A DNA stretch of 64,000 bases, taken from contig CAWGTU010000001.1 of the NCBI GenBank assembly GCA_963825635.1, positions 1,178,001 to 1,242,000 on the forward strand, given 5' to 3'. Shown here piece after piece: positions 1 to 6,926 of the stretch (positions are counted from its first letter, which is position 1; the number at the start of each line of letters is the position of its first letter). The DNA comes from JAOUEA01 sp963825635. Its GTDB lineage: Bacteria; Actinomycetota; UBA4738; HRBIN12. The notes under the pieces are model-generated. The model was not told the origin of the DNA and did not search any database. It saw only the letters and a list, made by a program, of their open reading frames with translations. The position numbers and the translations under genes are program-made.

Positions 1-392
1 ACCTCGTGCCTGGTCGAGACGGCCTGGTGCACATCTCGAAGTTGGGCAAGGGCAAGCGCCTCAGCAGCGTTGAGGAGGCCGTGAAGGAAGGCGACACGCT
101 GACCGTGCTCGTCGAGGACATCGACACCCAGGGCAAGATCAGCCTGAAGCCGGTCGGCGAGGAGTGGGCGATCCCCGAGGGCCAGGCCGACGAGTCCGGC
201 GGGGGCCGTGATCGCAACCGTGGCGGCGGCAGGGATCGGGGAGACCGTGGCGGTCGTGACCGCGACCGTGGGGGCGACCGGGGTGACCGAGGCGACCGCC
301 GAGGCCGGCGTTTCCGGGACGATCAGGGCGGTGGTCAAGGCGCCGCTCCCGCGGCTGCCGAGTCTCCTGCGGACGCGCCCGCCGGCGAGTAG
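1..392 (+). CDS. pnp: Polyribonucleotide nucleotidyltransferase (PNPase), 3' end only
   Basis: The gene runs in from the left edge, so only about 129 C-terminal residues are visible, in the frame beginning at base 3. They show the end of an S1 RNA-binding domain (PGRDGLVHISKL, later GKISLKPV), the usual C-terminal domain of this phosphorolytic 3'-5' exoribonuclease. After the S1 domain comes a tail of about 60 residues made mainly of Arg, Gly and Asp (RDRGDRGG-like units), ending Ala/Pro-rich. The RNase PH and KH domains lie outside the window, so the name rests on the S1 segment plus context. An M16 peptidase follows 21 bp downstream, the pnp-peptidase order conserved in Actinomycetota. A different S1 protein is possible but less likely. 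Confidence 0.85.
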   Translation, partial: LVPGRDGLVHISKLGKGKRLSSVEEAVKEGDTLTVLVEDIDTQGKISLKPVGEEWAIPEGQADESGGGRDRNRGGGRDRGDRGGRDRDRGGDRGDRGDRRGRRFRDDQGGGQGAAPAAAESPADAPAGE

Positions 393-413
393 TCGCCCCG
401 GTCACACTCCGAT

Positions 414-1688
414 ATGCCCATCGAACGGACCGAGTTCAGCTCGGGCCTGCGAGTCGTCACGGAGCGGATGCCCGGCGTCCGCTCCGTGTCGCTCGGCTTC
501 TGGGTGCTCGCCGGCTCCCGCGACGAGCGGCCGCAGATCAGCGGCTCGAGCCACTTCCTCGAGCACCTGCTGTTCAAGGGCACCGATCGTCGCAGCGCCC
601 TCGACATCGCGGAGAACTTCGATGCCGTCGGGGGCGACGTGAACGCGTTCACCGCCCGCGAGTACACGTGCTACTACGCGCGCGTGCTCGACGGTGACCT
701 CGAGATGGCCGTCGATCACCTGGCCGACATGGTGCAGCACTCGGTGATCAGAGCCGCCGACCTCGACGCCGAACGCCAGGTGATCCTCGAAGAGATCAAC
801 ATGCACGAGGACTCGCCCGAGGACGTCGTGCACGACCTCTACACCCAGACCCTGTGGCCCGAGCATCCGCTCGGCCGACCGATCCTCGGCACGGTGGAGA
901 CGATCCTCGCCGCGAACCGGGCCTCGGTGCGCCGCTTCTACGGGCGACACTACGTGCCGGGCAACCTCGTCGTCGCCGCGGCCGGCAACCTGCGCCACGA
1001 CGACCTCGTCCGGCTGCTGAAGCAACGCATGGACACCGGGCGGCGACTCTCCGCCCGTGACACCTCGGTGTGGAACCTGCGGGCGCCCGGGCGGGCTCCG
1101 AGGCCGTCGGGCAAGCATCTCGTGAAACGACGCAAGACCGAGCAGGCCCACATCTGCCTCGGCACGAACGGGCTGGCGCGCAACGACCCCGATCGGTTCG
1201 CGTTCCTCGTCGTGAATACCGCCCTCGGCGGCGGCATGTCCTCGAGGCTGTTCCAGGAGGTGCGCGAGAAGCGCGGCTTGGCCTACACGGTCTACAGCTA
1301 TCACGCGCAGTACACCGAGGCGGGGCTCTTCTCCACCTATGCGGGCACGACACCGAGTCGCGCCCAGGAGGTCGTGTCGCTGCTCCGTCGCGAGCTCGAG
1401 CTCGTGCGCGACGGGGGGTTGACCGAGGAGGAGTTCGATCGGGCGAAGGGGCACGTCAAGGGCTCGATGGTGCTCTCCCTCGAGGATCCCGGCGGCCGCA
1501 TGAGCCGACTCGGAAAGTCCGAGATCGCCCACGGCGAGATCCTCTCGGTCGACCAGGCGCTGCGGCGCATCGACCACGTCAGCCTCGACGATGCGCATCG
1601 CGTGGCCGAGCGGGTACTGTCGCAACCGATGACGCTCACCGTCCTCGGGCCCTTCACCGCCTCCGCGTTCCGGGAGGTCATGGCGTGA
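414..1688 (+). CDS. M16 family zinc metallopeptidase (PepR/processing-peptidase-like)
   Basis: This 424-residue protein has the inverted zinc motif HxxEH at residues 47-51 (HFLEH) and the distal Glu ligand in the segment RQVILEEINM near residue 126, so the peptidase half looks active. The C-terminal half carries the usual M16 pattern (GLAYTVYSYH, later SRLGKSEI). Its length fits the single-chain, PqqL/PepR-like cytosolic peptidases found next to pnp in actinobacteria. Substrates are unknown in most of these. The ATG at 414 opens with a typical M16 first strand (FSSGLRVVTE). The 3' end overlaps dapB by 4 bp (GTGA), indicating translational coupling. Confidence 0.93.
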   Translation: MPIERTEFSSGLRVVTERMPGVRSVSLGFWVLAGSRDERPQISGSSHFLEHLLFKGTDRRSALDIAENFDAVGGDVNAFTAREYTCYYARVLDGDLEMAVDHLADMVQHSVIRAADLDAERQVILEEINMHEDSPEDVVHDLYTQTLWPEHPLGRPILGTVETILAANRASVRRFYGRHYVPGNLVVAAAGNLRHDDLVRLLKQRMDTGRRLSARDTSVWNLRAPGRAPRPSGKHLVKRRKTEQAHICLGTNGLARNDPDRFAFLVVNTALGGGMSSRLFQEVREKRGLAYTVYSYHAQYTEAGLFSTYAGTTPSRAQEVVSLLRRELELVRDGGLTEEEFDRAKGHVKGSMVLSLEDPGGRMSRLGKSEIAHGEILSVDQALRRIDHVSLDDAHRVAERVLSQPMTLTVLGPFTASAFREVMA

Positions 1689-2467
1689 TCCGCGTCGGGG
1701 TCGTCGGCGCCACGGGCCGTATGGGCCGCGAGGTCTGCCGGGCCGTCGCGGCCGACCCCGAGCTGGCCCTCGTGGCCGCGGTGTCGCGCTCCGCCCCGGG
1801 CGCCACGCTCGCCGACGCGATCGGGCTCGACGGCGAGGCGGGCACCCTCGTGCTCGCCGAGCACCTGGAGGGCGTCCGCGACGGCGGCGCCGAGGTGCTC
1901 GTCGACTTCACGTCGCCTGCCCACGCCTCGGACCATGTCGCATGGGCCATCGCGAACGGCGTACACGTGGTGGTCGGAACCACCGGGTTCGAGCTCGATG
2001 AGGCGTGGCGTGAGGCTCCCGTGGGGGTGATCGTGGCTCCCAACTTCGCGATCGGCGCGGTGCTGCTGATGCGATTCGCCGAGCAGGCCGCACGCTCCCT
2101 GCCGTCCGCGGAGGTGATCGAGCTCCATCACGACGGGAAGGTCGACGCGCCGAGCGGGACCGCGATGCTCACTGCCAGGCGTATCGCAGCCGCCCGGGGC
2201 GACGGCGTGGGTGCACCGGGTGCTGACGATGCGCTGCCCGGAGCGCGCGGGGCAGACGTCGATGGCGTGCGGGTCCATTCGGTCCGGCTGCCGGGGCTCG
2301 TCGCGCACGAGGAGGTGATCTTCGGCGGACAGGGCCAGACGCTGACGCTCCGCCACGACTCCACCGATCGGACGTCCTTCATGCCCGGTGTGCTGCTCGC
2401 GATCAAGGCCGCTCCCACACGACCGGGACTGACGATCGGGTTGGAGCCCCTGCTGGAGCTCCCGTGA
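1685..2467 (+). CDS. dapB: 4-hydroxy-tetrahydrodipicolinate reductase
   Basis: DapB reduces hydroxy-tetrahydrodipicolinate with NAD(P)H in the lysine/meso-diaminopimelate pathway, in the cytoplasm. The 260-residue product starts with the dinucleotide-binding loop GATGRMG (residues 8-14) and has the catalytic signature ELHHDGKVDAPSGTA, with the His pair at 148-149 and Lys 152. The GTG start at 1685 overlaps the end of the peptidase gene by 4 bp and places the Rossmann strand IRVGVVGA right at the N-terminus. The downstream deacetylase-like gene overlaps by 4 bp again, so peptidase, dapB and deacetylase form one transcriptional unit. Confidence 0.97.
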   Translation: MIRVGVVGATGRMGREVCRAVAADPELALVAAVSRSAPGATLADAIGLDGEAGTLVLAEHLEGVRDGGAEVLVDFTSPAHASDHVAWAIANGVHVVVGTTGFELDEAWREAPVGVIVAPNFAIGAVLLMRFAEQAARSLPSAEVIELHHDGKVDAPSGTAMLTARRIAAARGDGVGAPGADDALPGARGADVDGVRVHSVRLPGLVAHEEVIFGGQGQTLTLRHDSTDRTSFMPGVLLAIKAAPTRPGLTIGLEPLLELP

Positions 2468-3249
2468 GCAAGCGGCTGGCGGTCGTCGTCGCCCATCCCG
2501 ACGACGACACGTACGCGTGCGCGGCCACGGTCGTCCGCCATGCCGACGACCCGTCCTTCCGGTTCGTGCTCGCGCACGCGACGAGCGGCGAGGCGGGCGA
2601 GATCTCAGACCCCACGCTCGCGACGAGGGAGACCCTCGGCGCGGTCCGCGAGGAGGAGGACCGGCGGTCGTGGGTCACCCTTGGACGGGAGCCCGATCGC
2701 CACGAGTGGTTCCGATACCCGGATGGCTCGCTCTCTCACGTGCCGTTCGAGGATCTCGTCAGGCGCATCGAGGGTGTGCTCGCCGATGAGCGCCCCGACG
2801 TGGTGCTGACGTTCGGACTCGACGGCATCACCGGGCATCCCGACCACATCACCTGCGGTGCAGCGACGACGGTCGCGTTCCATCGGCTGCGCCAGAGCGG
2901 CGCCGGGGGGTTCTCCCGCCTGATCTGGGGCGCCGTGCCCCAGCGCACGGTCGACCAGTGGAACGCGTGGCGCGAGGAGATGGGTGAGGAGGCATTCGAT
3001 CCGACCCGCATGTACCATCCGCGCGGTGTGCCGGACGAGACGATCGGCTTCGAGGCAGAGTTCGACCTCGTGGTCGCGCGCACCGTCGTCGCCTCGCTCC
3101 GCGAGCATCTGACCCAGGCCGGGGACCTCGACACGATGCCCGAGGAGCAGCGCATCGAGTCGGTGCGCCGTGAACGCGGCGTGGTCGCGTGGCCTGTCTG
3201 GCGCCCGGGCGACCGCGTGCTCACCGACCTCTTCGACGGGCTCGACTAA
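2464..3249 (+). CDS. PIG-L/LmbE family N-acetylglucosaminyl deacetylase-like protein (MshB/Mca-type)
   Basis: The 261-residue protein has the family's zinc-binding motifs: AHPDDD at residues 10-15 and GHPDH at 124-128. In actinobacteria this family includes the mycothiol enzymes MshB (deacetylates GlcNAc-inositol) and Mca (mycothiol conjugate amidase). Which of these, if either, is meant here cannot be told from the sequence; the neighbours do not include mshA, mshC or mshD. The GTG start overlaps the dapB stop (GTGA). The gene ends convergently with the LysE-like gene, the two overlapping by 4 bp. Confidence 0.85.
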   Translation: MSKRLAVVVAHPDDDTYACAATVVRHADDPSFRFVLAHATSGEAGEISDPTLATRETLGAVREEEDRRSWVTLGREPDRHEWFRYPDGSLSHVPFEDLVRRIEGVLADERPDVVLTFGLDGITGHPDHITCGAATTVAFHRLRQSGAGGFSRLIWGAVPQRTVDQWNAWREEMGEEAFDPTRMYHPRGVPDETIGFEAEFDLVVARTVVASLREHLTQAGDLDTMPEEQRIESVRRERGVVAWPVWRPGDRVLTDLFDGLD

Positions 3250-3881
3250 CCCCGCACGCCCTGCGCCACGAACGCGACGCCGATCCCGAGCAGCAGTACG
3301 GACAGCCCGATCCGCACCCACGAGAGCGCCCGCTCGCCGAGCAGCGCCCGGCTGCCGGTGCCCACGAGCGCGGACCCGAAGTCGGTGAGCGACACGCCGA
3401 GCGTCATCGCGACCGCGGTGAGCAACGCGACGTCACGTCCTCCGTCGGCGCTTGCCTCGGCCATCACGGCCGCTGCCGTGGTGGCGAAGAAGATCCAGGC
3501 GCCGGGGTTCACGATCACGAGGAGCACGCCCCGCGCGGTGGGGCCGAGGCGAGCGCCGGTCCTGTCGACGGCCGGCACGCCGACCGACTCCCGCCGGAGC
3601 GTTCCCAGCTCGTTCAGGGCGAGGTACACGAGAAAGAGCCCCCCGACGACGCGGAGGCCCCGAACGAGCTCGGGCGAGGGCTCGATCGTCGAGAACCCCA
3701 GCGCCAGCGTCGCCAGCACGACGAGCAGCATGCCGTTGGCACCGAGCATCACCCGGAAGCCCTGACCGATGCCATGACGAGCGGTCTCGTTGAGGATCAG
3801 CAGCTGGACCGGTCCGGGCGCGGCCCCGAGGGCAGCGCCGAGCGCGAAGGCCGGCACGAGGTGGTCGCTCCAGGCGCTCAC
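3246..3881 (-). CDS. LysE/RhtB-family exporter
   Basis: A 211-residue membrane protein with about six hydrophobic segments. The first contains GAALGAAPGPVQLL, the N-terminal proline/glycine motif of the LysE/RhtB amino-acid exporters, and a later segment contains NPGAWIFF. The substrate is not deducible, though export of an amino acid or related metabolite is usual for the family. I chose the GTG at 3881 because it overlaps the upstream stop codon by 4 bp (GTGA) and gives a normal LysE N-terminus; a longer reading adds about 29 Arg-rich residues that do not look like protein. It is co-transcribed with the phosphohistidine phosphatase-like gene. Confidence 0.85.
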   Translation of the reverse strand: MSAWSDHLVPAFALGAALGAAPGPVQLLILNETARHGIGQGFRVMLGANGMLLVVLATLALGFSTIEPSPELVRGLRVVGGLFLVYLALNELGTLRRESVGVPAVDRTGARLGPTARGVLLVIVNPGAWIFFATTAAAVMAEASADGGRDVALLTAVAMTLGVSLTDFGSALVGTGSRALLGERALSWVRIGLSVLLLGIGVAFVAQGVRG

Positions 3882-4354
3882 CGGCCGGTCGCGCCCTCCT
3901 TGGCGAGACGAAGCTCCTCGACCGTGATCGTGCCGTCGGCGTCGCGGCTCACCAAGATCCCCTCGCACTCGCGGAACGGCGCGACCTCGGCGCCGGTCAG
4001 GCCGAAAACGGCGCGCTCAACCAGGGGGGTGTGGCTGAACGCGAGGCCGGTCCCCCCCTCGGGGAGCTGGTCGAGCAGGGCCACGACTCCCGCGGCCATC
4101 CCCTCCGGGCTGCCGCCGCTCGCGTCGTGCCCCCCCAGCCCTGGCACCACGGCATGGTCGGGGAGCTGCTGCGTGGCGCCTCGCAGGAACCACGCCGCGG
4201 TCTCGGCCGCGCGCGCGGCCGGGGAGACGAACACCCGGTCGTAGCTGCGAGGCGTGGTGCGACCGATCTCCTCCGCCATGACTCGGCCCTCGGTCGAGAG
4301 GGCGTCCGCGTGCGGGTCGCGCCGTGCGTGTCGACGAAGTTCGAGCTGTTCCAT
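3878..4354 (-). CDS. Histidine phosphatase family protein (SixA-like)
   Basis: A 158-residue single-domain protein. LRRHA near the N-terminus corresponds to the catalytic RHG/RHA motif (nucleophilic His). Further along come VSPAARAAETA and the second active-site His in FSHTP. The short length and the RHA variant resemble SixA-type phosphohistidine phosphatases rather than phosphoglycerate mutases. The ATG at 4354 is preceded by an AGGAGG ribosome-binding site about 9 bases upstream, which settles the start; a longer reading from 4387 lacks one. It forms a two-gene unit with the LysE-like exporter. Substrate unknown. Confidence 0.85.
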   Translation of the reverse strand: MEQLELRRHARRDPHADALSTEGRVMAEEIGRTTPRSYDRVFVSPAARAAETAAWFLRGATQQLPDHAVVPGLGGHDASGGSPEGMAAGVVALLDQLPEGGTGLAFSHTPLVERAVFGLTGAEVAPFRECEGILVSRDADGTITVEELRLAKEGATGR

Positions 4355-4381
4355 GTCGATCGAGCCTCCTGGGGGTTCGCG

Positions 4382-4387
4382 TATCAT
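4382..4387 (+). promoter_or_regulatory. Predicted -10 box for a leaderless lipoprotein transcript
   Basis: TATCAT lies 8 bases before the GTG at 4396, so transcription would begin at or next to the start codon. No convincing -35 box is seen. The same spacing recurs in front of several other genes in the window. Confidence 0.5.
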
Positions 4388-4395
4388 GCCGCGCC

Positions 4396-4869
4396 GTGAC
4401 CCCCCTGCGCCGCATCTCCGTGCCGCTCCTCGCGCTCTCGCTCGCGTCCATCGGATCCGCCTGCACCGAGGGCGACGGCGGGGCCGGCGCCGCTCCGTCC
4501 ACCCCGTCGCCCAGCGGGGGAGTGGTGAGTGAGGACACGGGCAACACCGAGTTCCTCCCCGGGCGGTTCATCTACCAGTTCAACAGCATCACGGCCCAGG
4601 CGGCGTTCGAGGGCAACGTCGCGACGATGAACATCCGCAACGGCACGGGATCGGAGCTCGGTGCGCCGGCTCTGTACGTCGTCGGGACGGACGACCGACG
4701 CTATGACGGGATGGTCGAGGGTGCGACGCCGGTCGCCGACGGCGACCAGGTGACCCTCGAGTTCACCTTCCCCGACCAGGTGATACCGCAGACGATCGGG
4801 CTCGTGATCCTCTCGTTCGGCGACGACACCGTCGGGGCCATGGCCCCGGTGCCGAGACCGAATGCCTGA
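4396..4869 (+). CDS. Putative secreted lipoprotein, function unknown
   Basis: A 157-residue protein with an N-terminal signal: TPLRRISVP, a hydrophobic stretch LLALSLASIGSA, then Cys, consistent with a lipoprotein signal peptide although the lipobox (GSAC) is not ideal at position -3. A Ser/Pro/Gly-rich linker (APSTPSPSGG) follows, then a compact beta-rich domain that I do not recognise. The GTG at 4396 is chosen because a TATCAT -10 box sits 8 bases upstream and the signal peptide starts there; a longer reading from 4324 overlaps the divergent phosphatase promoter region. The domain may be DUF4352-like (extracellular immunoglobulin-type fold), but that is a guess. Confidence 0.7.
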   Translation: MTPLRRISVPLLALSLASIGSACTEGDGGAGAAPSTPSPSGGVVSEDTGNTEFLPGRFIYQFNSITAQAAFEGNVATMNIRNGTGSELGAPALYVVGTDDRRYDGMVEGATPVADGDQVTLEFTFPDQVIPQTIGLVILSFGDDTVGAMAPVPRPNA

Positions 4870-4929
4870 ACCCGGCGGGCGGTCGCGGGATAGACTCGGT
4901 CCGACCCTGCCCGGAAGGACGTCCCCCCG

Positions 4930-5352
4930 ATGCCCCGACCGATCCGCGTGGCGCTCGTCGTGGCGCTCGTCGTCAGCGTGCTCGGAATCCTCGCCGAGGC
5001 GAGCGTCGCCGGCACTCGCGTCGATCCCGTCATCAGGACCCGGATGACCGGATGGGTGTCCAGGACGGGTGGCTTCCACGTCTACCGATCAGGCGCGACC
5101 GCGCGTCTGCAGGTCGGCGTATGGCCATCCTTCGCAGGAGAGACCGTGCGGGCTCGCCTCGAGTGGCGGGGCCAAGAACGTCCGTGGCGCCTGATCGACC
5201 GGTCGAGCGCAGTCCTGAACCGCGACAGCCGGGCGATGTTCGAGGTCCGCAGGGTTCCAGAGGGATTCACCTTCAGGATCAGGGTCCGGATCGAGGCGTC
5301 GCAGGAGCACGGGGCGGCACGGTCAGGCTGGTCGTACTTCCGAGCACGCTGA
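4930..5352 (+). CDS. Putative secreted protein, function unknown
   Basis: A 140-residue product with an N-terminal signal peptide (PRPIRVALVVALVVSVLGIL, then AEASVAG) followed by about 110 residues rich in Arg and beta-strand-like segments (TGGFHVYRSG, ARLQVGVWPSF). I recognise no family. A GGAAGGA ribosome-binding site lies about 12 bases before the ATG and a TAGACT -10 box lies at 4891-4896, so it has its own promoter rather than depending on the lipoprotein gene. It ends 7 bp from the convergent adenosyltransferase gene. Confidence 0.65.
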   Translation: MPRPIRVALVVALVVSVLGILAEASVAGTRVDPVIRTRMTGWVSRTGGFHVYRSGATARLQVGVWPSFAGETVRARLEWRGQERPWRLIDRSSAVLNRDSRAMFEVRRVPEGFTFRIRVRIEASQEHGAARSGWSYFRAR

Positions 5353-5359
5353 CCCCGAC

Positions 5360-5908
5360 TCAGTCGTGACTGGCGGGCTCACCCTCGCCGGCAGCCCGCC
5401 GAGCCAGCACGAACAGCAGGTCGCTCAGTCGGTTGAGGTAGCGGCGAACCTCGGGATTGGACGCGCGTCGGTCCCGTTCGAGGGCGATCGTCGCGCGCTC
5501 TGCGCGGCGGATCGTGCTCCGCGCGACGTCGAGCGCCGCGCTCACGGGGTCGGCCCCCGGCACGATGAAGACCTCGGGCAACGCTCGCTCGGCCACCAAC
5601 TCGTCGATGCGCGCCTCGAGACGCTGCGTCATCTCCTGCGTCACGAGGGAGACCCCCGCCGTCAGCTTGGCCCGCTGGTCCGGGTTCGTCGCGAGGTCGG
5701 CCCCGACGACGAACAGCTCCCGCTGCAGCCCCAGGATCTCGTCGGCCATCGACCGGTCGCCCGTGAGCGACCGCGCCAGACCCAGGACCGCGACCGCCTC
5801 GTCGGTGGTGCCGTAGGCCTCGGTGACGGGGTCGTCTTTCGGTACGCGGCCCCCGTAGAGCAGCCCCGTCGTGCCGTCGTCTCCGGTCTTCGTGTAGATG
5901 CGCGGCAT
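5360..5908 (-). CDS. Cob(I)yrinic acid a,c-diamide / cobalamin adenosyltransferase, PduO-type
   Basis: The enzyme transfers the adenosyl group of ATP to cob(I)alamin, making adenosylcobalamin. The 182-residue product has the N-terminal ATP-binding loop TKTGDDGTTGL (family TKTGDxG), the helix RSTIRRAERATIAL, and the end motif NPEVRRYLNRLSDLLFVLAR, all typical of the PduO/MMAB family. It is unrelated in fold to the CobA/BtuR type. The start at 5908 sits 8 bases after a TATGCT -10 box on this strand, so the mRNA is probably leaderless. The B12-dependent ribonucleotide reductase at 33.5 kb is a likely user of its product. Confidence 0.94.
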   Translation of the reverse strand: MPRIYTKTGDDGTTGLLYGGRVPKDDPVTEAYGTTDEAVAVLGLARSLTGDRSMADEILGLQRELFVVGADLATNPDQRAKLTAGVSLVTQEMTQRLEARIDELVAERALPEVFIVPGADPVSAALDVARSTIRRAERATIALERDRRASNPEVRRYLNRLSDLLFVLARRAAGEGEPASHD

Positions 5909-5915
5909 GGCCCGT

Positions 5916-5922
5916 TAGCATA
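5916..5922. promoter_or_regulatory. Overlapping divergent -10 boxes between the adenosyltransferase gene and dapA
   Basis: The 7 bases TAGCATA contain TAGCAT on the plus strand (5916-5921, for dapA with a leader of about 45 bases) and TATGCT on the minus strand (5922-5917, 8 bases before the adenosyltransferase ATG). Five base pairs are shared, so two polymerases could not bind both at once. No clear -35 boxes. Confidence 0.5.
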
Positions 5923-5974
5923 GGCGCATCGCTGCCGCCCCCCAGGCGGCACCCGGCACGAGGAGAGGGCTCCG

Positions 5975-6871
5975 ATGACCGGACACGCGGGCAGGTTCGG
6001 CTCGGTCGTGACCGCGATGGTCACGCCGTTCCGCGACGACGACCATGCGGTCGACCTCGACGGCGCGCAGCATCTCGCGTCGTGGCTCGTCGACCACGGC
6101 TCCGACGCGGTCGTCGCCGCCGGCTCCACCGGCGAGTCGCCGACCCTCAGCGCCAAGGAGAAGGCCGAGCTGTTCCGCGCCGTGGGCGAGGCGATCAGCG
6201 GGCGCGCGAAGCTGATCTGCGGCACCGGCACGTACTCCACCGCCGAGACGCTCGAGCTCACCGAGGCGGCCGAGGAGGCCGGTGCCGACGGGTTGCTCGT
6301 CGTCACGCCGTACTACAACAAGCCGCCGCAGCGTGGTCTGATCGCGCACTTCGAGCGCGTGGCCGACGCGACCGAGCTGCCGATCATCGCCTACAACATC
6401 CCCGGCCGCACGGCGATCCGGATCGAGCACGACACCCTCCTCACGCTCGCCGAACGCCCCAACATCGTTGCGGTCAAGGACTCGACCGGGGACTTCCAGG
6501 CGGTCTCACGACTGGTCGCCGAGGCGCCGAGCGGCTTCGAGGTCTACTCGGGGGACGACTGGGCCGCCTTCGGGTACGCCTGTCTCGGCGCCGTCGGGGT
6601 CGTGAGCGTCGCGAGCCATCTGGTCGGCCCCCAGATCCATCAGATGCTCGAGCTGGTGGGCACCGGCGACGTGCCCGCCGCCCGCAAGATCCACGAGCAG
6701 CTTTCGCCGCTGTTCAACGCGTTGTTCATCACGTCGAACCCGATCCCGGTCAAGGCCGCCCTGAACATGCTCGGCCGCCCGGCGGGGGTGCCGCGGCTGC
6801 CGCTCGTCCCGGCGACGAGCGAGGAGCAGTCCAGGGTCCGCGCAGCACTGGAGGACGCCGGTCTCCTCTAA
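5975..6871 (+). CDS. dapA: 4-hydroxy-tetrahydrodipicolinate synthase
   Basis: DapA condenses pyruvate with aspartate semialdehyde, the first committed step to lysine and diaminopimelate. The 298-residue protein is a full-length TIM barrel of this family. The Schiff-base Lys is K168 in VAVKDSTG, the catalytic Tyr is Y140 in YNIPGRT, and TPYYNKP and GSTGE are the other signatures. The ATG at 5975 follows a purine-rich GAGGAGAGGG site. The RNase J gene starts at or just after its stop codon, the dapA-rnj order seen across Actinomycetota. Confidence 0.97.
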   Translation: MTGHAGRFGSVVTAMVTPFRDDDHAVDLDGAQHLASWLVDHGSDAVVAAGSTGESPTLSAKEKAELFRAVGEAISGRAKLICGTGTYSTAETLELTEAAEEAGADGLLVVTPYYNKPPQRGLIAHFERVADATELPIIAYNIPGRTAIRIEHDTLLTLAERPNIVAVKDSTGDFQAVSRLVAEAPSGFEVYSGDDWAAFGYACLGAVGVVSVASHLVGPQIHQMLELVGTGDVPAARKIHEQLSPLFNALFITSNPIPVKAALNMLGRPAGVPRLPLVPATSEEQSRVRAALEDAGLL

Positions 6872-6926
6872 CGCGAGCGACTGTCGCGTCGTCTTCCTCG
6901 GAGGGGTCGGGGAGGTCGGCCGCAAC

